From positions 1-6,921 of the forward strand of contig USJI01000053.1 of the NCBI GenBank assembly GCA_900554975.1: 6,921 nt of DNA, written 5' to 3'. Within the stretch, counting starts at the first letter, position 1, and each line of letters begins with the position of its first letter. The stretch is from an uncultured Ruminococcus sp. (GTDB lineage: Bacteria; Bacillota; Clostridia; Oscillospirales; Ruminococcaceae). This document shows, one piece after another, positions 1 to 5,820 of this stretch. The notes beneath the pieces were generated by a model. The model saw only the letters and a program-made list of their open reading frames with translations. It did no database searches and was not told the origin of the DNA. Made by a program: the position numbers and the translations under genes.

Positions 1-106
1 CTTTCCAGCAGTAGACGGGATTGCCCCATAGTTGGCCCGTCGCCGAAAAATAGTCGGGCGGAACGCCCGCGACCTTTTCGGGACTTCTGTCGGCGTTCAG
101 TTTGAA
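1..106 (-). CDS. malQ: Internal fragment of 4-alpha-glucanotransferase (amylomaltase), cut at a junction
   Basis: Read on the minus strand from base 106 to the window edge, one open frame gives [10 protein letters not shown] followed by ATGQLWGNP and then VYCWK. This is the hallmark stretch of bacterial/plant-type MalQ (GH77), which transfers alpha-1,4-glucan segments in maltodextrin metabolism and acts in the cytoplasm. About 35 codons are visible: the 3' side runs out of the window, and the 5' side ends abruptly where V-ATPase subunit B sequence begins. The fragment is about 60% GC and uses GC-rich codons (gcg, ccg, ggc), against 39% GC in the adjoining gene, so it probably comes from a different replicon or organism. 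The family call rests on the recognised motif. Whether this is a natural break or an assembly chimera cannot be decided here. Confidence 0.8.
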
Positions 107-277
107 AAGCATTTTATTTCTCAGGGATTCAATGAAGACAGAACAATTGAGGAAACACTTGATCTGGGCTGGGCACTGCTTTCATTGCTTCCAAAGAGTG
201 AACTTGACAGAATAGACAGTGAACTGTTAGACAAGAAATATGATCCTGAGGGTGCAAAGGAACGTTTCGGATTATAA
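101..277 (+). CDS. ntpB: V-type ATP synthase subunit B, C-terminal fragment only
   Basis: The frame ending in TAA at 275-277 encodes the C-terminal end of the non-catalytic, nucleotide-binding B subunit of the V1 head. [15 protein letters not shown] followed by [19 protein letters not shown] is the conserved C-terminal helical region. About 58 of an expected ~460 residues remain. Upstream of codon 101-103 the same frame stays open back to a TTG at 32 (with a stop at 29-31), but those 23 codons have no B-subunit character: they are the antisense of the malQ fragment, so TTG 32 is not a real start. The gene precedes ntpD by 18 bases in the normal B-D order of V-ATPase operons. The rest of the operon (I, K, E, C, F, A and most of B) would be expected to the left but is replaced by foreign-looking sequence. 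Confidence 0.9.
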   Translation, partial: FEKHFISQGFNEDRTIEETLDLGWALLSLLPKSELDRIDSELLDKKYDPEGAKERFGL

Positions 278-295
278 GCAGGCGGAGGTTTTCAT

Positions 296-919
296 ATGGC
301 GGAACAGGTTTTCCCGACCAAGGGGAATTTGATCAAAGCAAGAAAAACTCTTGCACTTTGCAGGCTGGGTTACGATCTGATGGACAGGAAACGAAATATT
401 CTTATCAGAGAAATGATGCAGCTTATAGACAAGGCTAAATCTTTGAGAGGTTCTATTGAAGATACTTACAAAGAGGCGTATGCGGCTTTGCAGGACGCTA
501 ACATTTCTCTTGGAGTAATTGACAAGATAGCGGAAAGTGTTCCGGAGGAAAACGGCATATCCGTTACTTACAGGAGTGTTATGGGCGTTGATATTCCGAA
601 TGTTACACTGACAAGAAAGAAAACCAGTGTGCCTTATGGGTTTTATGCAACAAATTCACAGCTTGACAAAGCCTATGTATCATTTTCACAGGTAAAGGAT
701 ATGACAGTTGTTCTGGCTGAGGTAGATAACAGCATTTATCGTCTTGCAACAGCTATAAAAAAAGCACAGCGAAGAGCTAATGCACTTCAGAATATACTGA
801 TACCACGTTATGAAAATATGGTTAAGTATATTGTTGACAGCCTTGAAGAAAAAGAACGTGAGGAATTTTCACGTCTTAAAGTTATTAAAGCATATAAATT
901 GAAAAATACAAAAAAATGA
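296..919 (+). CDS. ntpD: V-type ATP synthase subunit D
   Basis: A 207-residue protein, normal length for the D subunit, the coiled-coil central shaft that couples ATP hydrolysis or synthesis in the V1 head to rotation of the membrane ring pumping H+ or Na+. The N-terminus carries the family signature (VFPTKGNLIKARKTL, then LCRLGYDLMDRKRNIL). The C-terminus has the matching long helix (NALQNILIPRYENMVKYI, then LEEKEREEFSRLKVIKAYK). The two ends form the antiparallel coiled coil, with a less conserved globular middle. ATG 296 has a strong ribosome site, GGCGGAGG at 281-288, seven bases upstream. It lies 18 bases after ntpB, so the two are co-transcribed. The stop codon lies inside the left arm of the operon terminator, and no further V-ATPase gene follows. 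Confidence 0.96.
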   Translation: MAEQVFPTKGNLIKARKTLALCRLGYDLMDRKRNILIREMMQLIDKAKSLRGSIEDTYKEAYAALQDANISLGVIDKIAESVPEENGISVTYRSVMGVDIPNVTLTRKKTSVPYGFYATNSQLDKAYVSFSQVKDMTVVLAEVDNSIYRLATAIKKAQRRANALQNILIPRYENMVKYIVDSLEEKEREEFSRLKVIKAYKLKNTKK

Positions 920-1031
920 CGCTTTTTAAAAGCGTCATTTTTATAAACTGGTCTGATGCAACGAGTCCAGCAGCTGTCATGATTAGAGTCCCAGCAACAA
1001 AGCAGCTCATTGTTGATGTCCAGTAATCCAT
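885..1031 (-). pseudogene. Vestige of a pretoxin HINT domain (polymorphic toxin cassette), truncated after ~25 codons
   Basis: A 48-codon minus-strand frame starts at ATG 1031-1029, six bases after the stop of the preceding small ORF, and ends at TAA 887-885. Codons 9-25 read SCFVAGTLIMTAAGLVA. This is what the start of PT-HINT domains of bacterial polymorphic toxins looks like: a Cys nucleophile, then F-x-A-G-T, then a T-x-x-G-L-V-A turn usually followed by IENIKAGDKV. Here the match stops at about base 957 and the frame runs through the ntpD terminator into antisense of ntpD, so those last ~23 codons are meaningless. With no remaining HINT core and no toxin tip it cannot act as an autoprocessing domain. 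The family assignment is pattern recognition on 17 residues. The position downstream of an immunity-like gene fits a broken toxin cassette. An alternative reading is a 48-residue hydrophobic small protein, which I consider less likely. Confidence 0.6.
912..942 (+). terminator. Terminator of the V-ATPase operon, overlapping the ntpD stop codon
   Basis: A near-perfect hairpin: AAAAATGACGCTT (912-924) pairs with AAGCGTCATTTTT (930-942) around a short T/A loop. The stop TGA at 917-919 lies inside the left arm. The A-rich left flank and T-rich right arm make it bidirectional in form: read on the minus strand it is followed by a T-rich tract (bases 911-897 complement to TTTTTTTGTATTTTT), so it could also end transcripts from the minus-strand ORFs to its right. 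Confidence 0.85.
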
Positions 1032-1037
1032 TTCAAA

Positions 1038-1178
1038 TTAAATCTCCAAAGTTTTCACAACACCCTCTTTCCATACAGTAAACTCATCCTCTGGGCTTGA
1101 GTTAGATTCACTTAAATCATCATACTCATAACTGGTATCAAGTTTATCAGTTGCAAAATTCATATATACTCTAATCAT
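1038..1178 (-). CDS. Small acidic ORF overlapping the 171-residue gene by ATGA
   Basis: 46 codons from ATG 1178-1176 to TAA 1040-1038. The start overlaps the TGA stop (1177-1175) of the upstream gene as ATGA, the arrangement typical of translational coupling. No separate Shine-Dalgarno is visible, and an in-frame ATG at 1202-1200 would add eight residues. The product is soluble-looking and acidic (about 11 Asp/Glu against 4 Lys/Arg), with a DDLSESNSSPEDEF segment followed by TVWKEGVVKTLEI. I do not recognise a family. It could be a small independent protein, the C-terminal remnant of a second immunity-type gene, or the displaced C-terminus of the 171-residue protein after a frameshift. It is short enough that chance cannot be excluded, but the overlap, the shared strand and the even spacing to the HINT vestige support it. 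Confidence 0.45.
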   Translation of the reverse strand: MIRVYMNFATDKLDTSYEYDDLSESNSSPEDEFTVWKEGVVKTLEI

Positions 1179-1690
1179 TGAACAACGGATATCAATTTCC
1201 ATTCAAGCAATAATGAATCAAATTCAAATTTCCAGTTGTTTCTTCCGTATTTATCAGATGTACCAGTGATTTGCTCACAAATTACAGATAGAGGAGATGA
1301 ACAAAAGAATCTTGAAAACTTGTATCCCGAAGGAGGTGAAATCCTAGAAACTTCTTTTCCATAATTGTCTATTTTTATTAACTGAGTATCTGTCAAAATA
1401 AAATATCCAGGCGATGCTGAGCATAAATCCAGAAAGCCTGAAAAATGTAGAGTGACCAACGAATCAGTGAAAATACTCACATTCCCTAAAGCATTATACC
1501 AAATTACATTTTCACCCTTAACAGAAATCACTCTATGAGATGAGCAACCTTCGTTATATATTTCAATAAAAATATAATCGCCAGACATGTAAGCAAATGC
1601 CCGTCCAGTAGAATCAATTTTATATTCATATGATACATCGTCGTGTTCCCAATGCATAATATTCGTCGAATTATCTATTGTAATACTCAT
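1175..1690 (-). CDS. Hypothetical protein, beta-rich, possible orphan immunity protein
   Basis: A 171-residue protein from ATG 1690-1688. A modest ribosome site, AAAGGTGA (complement of 1696-1703), lies about five bases upstream. There is no signal peptide and no membrane segment. The sequence is a run of short aromatic/hydrophobic strands broken by Gly/Asn/Asp turns (for example DYIFIEIYNEG, then ENVIWYNALGNVSIF, then GYFILTDTQLIKIDNYG), suggesting a beta-sheet or partial beta-propeller-like fold. I do not recognise a named family. GC is about 34% over 1381-1680, clearly below the ~43-45% of the neighbouring penicillin-binding-protein gene, which fits recent acquisition. Downstream lie the ATGA-coupled small ORF and a HINT vestige, so the context suggests an immunity gene left from a polymorphic-toxin array. 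That role is inference from position, not from a motif. No toxin gene is found immediately upstream (1691-1822 has no open frame). Confidence 0.7.
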   Translation of the reverse strand: MSITIDNSTNIMHWEHDDVSYEYKIDSTGRAFAYMSGDYIFIEIYNEGCSSHRVISVKGENVIWYNALGNVSIFTDSLVTLHFSGFLDLCSASPGYFILTDTQLIKIDNYGKEVSRISPPSGYKFSRFFCSSPLSVICEQITGTSDKYGRNNWKFEFDSLLLEWKLISVVQ

Positions 1691-1711
1691 TTATTCACCT
1701 TTTAATCTAAG

Positions 1712-1817
1712 TCCCAATTCTTTTTTATATTGTTGAGATGTATTGTCCTAAAAATATATGGATATATTGGGAATTTTGATTTTCATTTTAGATGAGCAAT
1801 ACAGAACAGAATTGGGA
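1712..1817. repeat. Exact 10-bp inverted repeat flanking ~86 bases upstream of the 171-residue gene
   Basis: TCCCAATTCT at 1712-1721 is repeated as its exact complement AGAATTGGGA at 1808-1817. The 86 bases between them are very AT-rich and non-coding. The arms sit between the end of the methyltransferase gene (1823) and the start of the 171-residue gene (1690). A terminator is unlikely, because the loop is long and there is no T tract in the right place. It may be a scar of the insertion that brought in the accessory block, a regulatory structure, or chance in AT-rich DNA. Confidence 0.4.
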
Positions 1818-1822
1818 TAATA

Positions 1823-2938
1823 TTATTTAAAGTACATATACAGATTACATTTTATCATTCCGTTATACAGCTTACGTTTTTTATCAGCCTTTCTGCCGAA
1901 AAACTTTTCAAATTCCTCATGCGGAGAAATTATGTAGCACGGGTTTTCACTGTCCGGACGGAACACCTCACCCATTTTCCTGTAAAGTTCCTCTGCCTCT
2001 CTGATTTCAAGCATTCGCTCGCCATAAGGCGGATTGCATATCGTTATTGCATTCATCGGTCTGTATTCTGAAATATCAGCCTGTTCTATTCTTATGCGTG
2101 ATTTAACACCCGCTTTAGCCGAGTTGTCAATAGAAAGTCTTACAGATTCTTCATCAATATCAAATCCGAATGCCTTGAACTCTGCTGTTTTATTGACCAG
2201 TCCGATAGCCCTTTGTCTTTCACTGCTCCAGATATGCGAATCTATGCAGTCCCATTTTTCAGCAGCAAACTTTCTGTTGATGCAGGGCGGAATATTAAGT
2301 GCTTTGAGTGCAGATTCGATAAGAAACGTACCGCTTCCGCAGAACGGGTCGCAGACAACGCTCGAACTTCTCACTCTTGCAAGGTCAACTATTCCTGCGG
2401 CAAGCGTTTCCTTTATCGGTGCCGCATTGGAATTTTTTCTGTATCCTCTTTTGTGGAGTCCAACTCCTGATGTGTCAAGATATATGTTAACATTGTTTTT
2501 CAGTATGCTGAACTGTATCTGATGCACAGAACCTGTTTCTTCAAACCAGCCTGTATGATACTTTCCCCTGAGCCGTTCAACAGCGGCTTTTTTTATTATA
2601 GACTGGCAGTCAGGAACGCTGTGCAGTTCCGAATTAAGGGAATGACCCTTAACAGGAAAAGCGTCCTTCATTCCGATAAAATCTTCAAGGGGAATTCTTT
2701 TTACTCCCTGAAAAAGTTCTTCAAAGGTTCTTGCCTGAAACTCAGCAAGTTCTATAAGAACACGTTCAGCAGTCTGAAGGCAGATATTGGCTCTTGCAAC
2801 CATATCAAATCCGCCCTCAAAGCTTACTCTGCCATCTTTTACTGTTATATTTTCTCCGCCTATTTTTGAAATTTCAAACTTCAGAACACTTTCCAGTCCG
2901 AAATGACAAGGACAGGTTATTTTTAATTTTTCTCTCAA
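1823..2938 (-). CDS. rlmL: THUMP-domain 23S rRNA (guanine-N2)-methyltransferase, RlmL/YpsC family
   Basis: A 371-residue SAM-dependent RNA methyltransferase matching the N-terminal half of E. coli RlmKL and B. subtilis YpsC; RlmL makes m2G2445 in 23S rRNA. Residues ~5-45 are the ferredoxin-like start (CPCHFGLESVLKFEI). THUMP covers ~50-155, ending in GLHKRGYR (160-167), where the catalytic Rossmann domain begins. SAM binding shows as DPFCGSGTF (197-205) and the acidic FGFDID (257-262). The catalytic NPPY, followed by GER, is at 302-308, typical of N2-guanine methylation. The start is TTG 2938-2936, preceded by AAGGAG with six bases of spacing. The frame stays open upstream to 3148, but that part is the shadow of the penicillin-binding-protein gene and is low-complexity basic sequence. 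The gene follows that one after 10 bases and shares its transcript. No terminator is visible after its stop. The exact target base is inferred from the family. Confidence 0.92.
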   Translation of the reverse strand: MREKLKITCPCHFGLESVLKFEISKIGGENITVKDGRVSFEGGFDMVARANICLQTAERVLIELAEFQARTFEELFQGVKRIPLEDFIGMKDAFPVKGHSLNSELHSVPDCQSIIKKAAVERLRGKYHTGWFEETGSVHQIQFSILKNNVNIYLDTSGVGLHKRGYRKNSNAAPIKETLAAGIVDLARVRSSSVVCDPFCGSGTFLIESALKALNIPPCINRKFAAEKWDCIDSHIWSSERQRAIGLVNKTAEFKAFGFDIDEESVRLSIDNSAKAGVKSRIRIEQADISEYRPMNAITICNPPYGERMLEIREAEELYRKMGEVFRPDSENPCYIISPHEEFEKFFGRKADKKRKLYNGMIKCNLYMYFK

Positions 2939-2948
2939 TGTTAACTCC

Positions 2949-5600
2949 TTACTGTGCGTCAGGTGCCGGCTCCTGACTTGAATTATCTTCAGCCGGACTG
3001 TTCTCCTGACTGCTTGATTCCTCAGAAGATACTTCCGAAGATTCCGATGATTCAGATTCCGGTTCAGAAGATGATTCATCAGCCGGTTTGGTTGTCTTTT
3101 CTTCTTCCTTCTTTGGTGCAGACGAATGATTTGTGCAGTATGGTGCATTTGATGATTTCCAGTATCCGGTTATTCCCTTCGGGCAGTAATCCGTTGCAAT
3201 AAGTCCCGTTGAAGAACACATAGGAGCAGATATTACTGTATCACACTCAGGGAATGAGTTGTCGGATTCAATACTATCAGCATATTCACCGATAATGTTA
3301 TACCATACTCCTGCTGAAGAAAGTCCGTGATTAAGCTCGTTTTTGGTATCATAGCCTATCCATACTCCGCTTACAAAGTCTTCTGTAAGACCGACAAAGC
3401 AGATATCATTCCAGTCTTCAGATGTACCTGTTTTTCCGGCAACTGTTTTATTTGAAAGCTGTGCGGCAGTACCTGTACCATTCTTGATAACTTCCTGCAA
3501 AAGGTGATTCATAACACAGGCTGTTTCCGGATCAACTGCTTCGTGCGGATTTCCGTCGTTTGCATATACAACAGTACCATCACCCTTTTCAACCCTGCTG
3601 ACAATATGAGCTGAACAGTAAATTCCGCCGTTTCCATAAGGCATATACGCATTTACAAGGTTTTCAGGAGAAATACCATATGTCAAAGCACCGATAGTCA
3701 GCGGAGCATATGCTATATCCGTTGCTCCTGATTCTGTTGCGTCCACAAGGTCAACATTTAAATTGTTTGTTGCAAATTCAAAAACTGTCTGCGGTGTAAG
3801 CTCCTGACAAAGCTGTGCAGGAACAGTATTTCTTGACTGTCTGAGTGCCTCGTAAATAAACATATTTGATCTTCGCCATATATAGTCATAGTTTTCCGGC
3901 CACTCCTTGCCATCGACTTTAATAGGCGAATCCTTGTATATACTTCCCCAGTGAATATGGTCGCTGTAAAGTGCAAGACCGTAAGTGGTTATCGGCTTGA
4001 TACATGAACCCGGCTGTCTTTTCGCCATTGTAGCACGGTTAAATGCAAGTGATTCAGTCTTTTCTCCCACACCGCCGACAACGCTCAGTATATTGCCGTC
4101 ATAATCCATTGCAATAAATGCCGACTGAGGGAAAATCTGTTCATATTCCCCGTCATCATTTTCATCAGTCCATGTGCTGTTTGAATCAGCGTCCATAAGA
4201 TTATTCAGGTCTTTATATTTTTCTTCAACATATTTCTGCATATCCCAGTCAACAGTTGTATAAATCTGATAACCGCCACTGTTGATACGTCTTATAGCTT
4301 CATCTTCCTCTATGCCATACTGATCCATAAGTACAGCGGCATACTCTCTGAGTGCAGTATCAACAACCCAGTCCGTTGCCTTCTGTTCGTTGAGAAGGTC
4401 ATCAGCCTCGGCTTCCGGATGTGCTTCCTTGTATTCGTCAGAATCAGTGAAAATCAGCTTTTCATTAAGAGCATCCTGATACTGGTCATAGGAAATAACA
4501 CCGTTCGAATACATATGTGCAAGAACATTTTCCTGACGATCTCTGTTGGCTTCCTTGCCAGTGTTCACCCATTTTCCGTTATCGTCCTCATATCCTGCAA
4601 AAGGATTAAGAGTTTCCGGACTCTTCGGAATTGCTGCCAGACAAGCCGCCTCTGCAATTGAAAGCTCGTCAACGTTTTTTCCGAAATATTTTACAGCTGC
4701 AAGCTGAATACCGTTTGTAGGGCCTCCGAAACCGATATAGTTCAGATAGTTTTCAAGAATTTCATCTTTTGAATATTTCTTTTCAAACTGCATCGCTCTG
4801 AAAATTTCACGGATTTTTCTTGACGGACTCGGGTCATCATCACCTGTCAGGTTCTTGATAAGCTGCTGTGTTATGGTTGAACCACCCTGCTGTGTGTCAT
4901 AGATATGCATAAACATATTTGCAAATGCCGCAAATGTACGCTTATAGTCAACACCTTCATGAGAATAAAAACGCTCGTCCTCAATACACACAAAAGCATC
5001 TCTGACGTGCTGAGGAATATCCTCGATATCAACAGGTACACGCTGTATCTCATTTGCAACCGCATAAAGCTGTATCAGTTCATCATCAGCATTCTGGGCA
5101 TAAACAATTGTATTTGCACTGTTTTCCAGTTCCTTTATGGTAACATCTGTTGATTCATCCATAAATTCCAGAACATAAACCGTCATAGCCGTAGCCACGA
5201 TAGTTCCGGTAATCACCACTACAAGAAATATTGAAAGGAGTGTTGTTCCGAATACTGCCGCTATTTTCTTTGCAAGCTCAAGCTTTGGATTTTTCGGCTT
5301 TCTTTTTGGCGGCGGAGCAGTCCGCTTTCTGGTCTGCTGTGCCTGACTTTTCATATGCGTGGTATTTGAAGCATCAGCCGGACGCCTTCTCTGTCCGCTT
5401 CGGTAATCACCCGTTCCTGTACCGGTTTTTGCAGTATGATTTGCCGAGCTTCCTCCTGCTGACGATCTTCCTGTATATGCAGCATACGGTGAACGCTGCT
5501 GTCTTTTTACAGAAGATGTCCCTGTATTTCCCGATGTACTGCGTGGTCTGCCGTCTTTGTCTTTCGGAGCACCACGTCTGTTATTTCTGTTGTCTGTCAT
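2949..5600 (-). CDS. ponA: Class A penicillin-binding protein (bifunctional transglycosylase/transpeptidase, PBP1A type)
   Basis: An 883-residue membrane enzyme that polymerises lipid II into glycan strands and cross-links the stem peptides. Residues 1-112 are a basic, Ser/Thr/Gly/Arg-rich cytoplasmic tail, and ~113-145 are the single membrane anchor (VFGTTLLSIFLVVVITG region). The GT51 domain (~165-335) shows EDERFYSHEGVD (catalytic Glu 207), GGSTITQQLIKN (239-250) and RKIREIF to LENYLN. The transpeptidase (~490-775) shows the nucleophile motif SCIK (Ser 532, Lys 535), SRN (589-591) and KTGTS (723-727). The C-terminus has a four-cysteine segment (787-822, with STGLIATDYCPKG) and an acidic Ser/Glu tail (~829-883). 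All catalytic residues are present. ATG 5600 has GAGGTAA (5613-5607) eight bases upstream and a good promoter further up. It leads an operon with the methyltransferase gene 10 bases downstream. The symbol is by family; orthology to a specific ponA or mrcA is not proven. Confidence 0.96.
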   Translation of the reverse strand: MTDNRNNRRGAPKDKDGRPRSTSGNTGTSSVKRQQRSPYAAYTGRSSAGGSSANHTAKTGTGTGDYRSGQRRRPADASNTTHMKSQAQQTRKRTAPPPKRKPKNPKLELAKKIAAVFGTTLLSIFLVVVITGTIVATAMTVYVLEFMDESTDVTIKELENSANTIVYAQNADDELIQLYAVANEIQRVPVDIEDIPQHVRDAFVCIEDERFYSHEGVDYKRTFAAFANMFMHIYDTQQGGSTITQQLIKNLTGDDDPSPSRKIREIFRAMQFEKKYSKDEILENYLNYIGFGGPTNGIQLAAVKYFGKNVDELSIAEAACLAAIPKSPETLNPFAGYEDDNGKWVNTGKEANRDRQENVLAHMYSNGVISYDQYQDALNEKLIFTDSDEYKEAHPEAEADDLLNEQKATDWVVDTALREYAAVLMDQYGIEEDEAIRRINSGGYQIYTTVDWDMQKYVEEKYKDLNNLMDADSNSTWTDENDDGEYEQIFPQSAFIAMDYDGNILSVVGGVGEKTESLAFNRATMAKRQPGSCIKPITTYGLALYSDHIHWGSIYKDSPIKVDGKEWPENYDYIWRRSNMFIYEALRQSRNTVPAQLCQELTPQTVFEFATNNLNVDLVDATESGATDIAYAPLTIGALTYGISPENLVNAYMPYGNGGIYCSAHIVSRVEKGDGTVVYANDGNPHEAVDPETACVMNHLLQEVIKNGTGTAAQLSNKTVAGKTGTSEDWNDICFVGLTEDFVSGVWIGYDTKNELNHGLSSAGVWYNIIGEYADSIESDNSFPECDTVISAPMCSSTGLIATDYCPKGITGYWKSSNAPYCTNHSSAPKKEEEKTTKPADESSSEPESESSESSEVSSEESSSQENSPAEDNSSQEPAPDAQ

Positions 5601-5615
5601 ATTGTATTACCTCAA

Positions 5616-5639
5616 TTAAGTTTTGCAATATAAGCACAT
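5616..5639 (-). other. Possible 7-codon leader ORF in the 5' UTR of the PBP gene
   Basis: On the minus strand, ATG 5639-5637 opens a frame encoding MCLYCKT and stopping at TAA 5618-5616, 15 bases before the PBP start codon. An AAGGAG lies upstream, but about 14 bases from this ATG, which is too far for an efficient site. It could be a coincidence, and nothing shows that it is translated. Confidence 0.15.
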
Positions 5640-5662
5640 AACGCTTAAAAAGTCTCCTTACG

Positions 5663-5694
5663 ATAAATGTATGTATACAAAAGCAAACATTTAT
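5663..5694 (-). promoter_or_regulatory. Hairpin potential at the 5' end of the PBP mRNA
   Basis: ATAAATGT (5663-5670) and its complement ACATTTAT (5687-5694) form an 8-bp, A/U-only stem with a 16-base loop, right after the expected transcription start (~5696). It could protect the 5' end of the transcript or be incidental. It does not cover the ribosome site at 5607-5613. Confidence 0.3.
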
Positions 5695-5702
5695 ACATTC
5701 TT

Positions 5703-5731
5703 ATTATAACACATTTTAAGCATCGTGTTAA
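5703..5731 (-). promoter_or_regulatory. Sigma-A type promoter of the PBP-rlmL operon
   Basis: On the minus strand, TTAACA (complement of 5726-5731) matches the -35 consensus TTGACA at five of six positions. A 17-base spacer follows, then a perfect -10 TATAAT (complement of 5703-5708). Transcription should start near 5696, leaving a leader of about 95 bases before the ATG at 5600. Confidence 0.75.
5707..5730. promoter_or_regulatory. Inverted repeat TAACAC-N12-GTGTTA over the PBP promoter (operator candidate)
   Basis: TAACAC (5707-5712) and GTGTTA (5725-5730) are exact complements with 12 bases between. One arm touches the -10 and the other covers most of the -35 of the minus-strand promoter. 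A dimeric repressor bound here would block the promoter, and it sits between the divergent PBP and BofC-like genes. The arms are only six bases and partly dictated by the promoter elements themselves, so this is tentative. Confidence 0.35.
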
Positions 5732-5820
5732 GTGTTTTTTAAAAAATTTAGATGGAATATTTTCAAAAAAATAGTCAATAATAAGGAAAACAAATGAAAT
5801 CCGTCATGGAGGAACATAAA

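Noticed and set aside
32..100. N-terminal extension of the V-ATPase B fragment from TTG 32
   Set aside because: These 23 codons are Arg-rich, unlike any B-subunit sequence, and are the antisense of a clear malQ reading frame; no ribosome site precedes TTG 32.
945..1820. Insertion sequence or transposon in the accessory block
   Set aside because: No transposase or integrase reading frame, no flanking target duplication and no terminal repeats bounding the whole block could be seen.
1712..1822. Intrinsic terminator after the methyltransferase gene
   Set aside because: The only inverted repeat there has an 86-base loop and no T tract following the second arm, so it does not qualify.
2034..2976. 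Several plus-strand open frames (60-162 codons) across the methyltransferase gene
   Set aside because: They are antisense shadows of a well-supported gene, with hydrophobic or Cys/Phe-rich nonsense composition and no family likeness.
2939..3148. Upstream extension of the methyltransferase gene to an ATG at 3148
   Set aside because: It lies wholly inside the PBP gene in another frame, encodes low-complexity basic sequence, and the AAGGAG site points to TTG 2938.
2954..5641. Plus- and minus-strand open frames inside the PBP gene (for example 4419-4661, 4871-5065, 5231-5641)
   Set aside because: The PBP frame is intact with all catalytic motifs over 883 codons; these overlap it completely or almost so and show no domains.
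5794..5820. ATG 5794 as the start of the BofC-like gene
   Set aside because: Possible (AAGGA six bases upstream), but the GGAGG before ATG 5821 is stronger and gives a conventional short N-terminus before the anchor; kept as an alternative.
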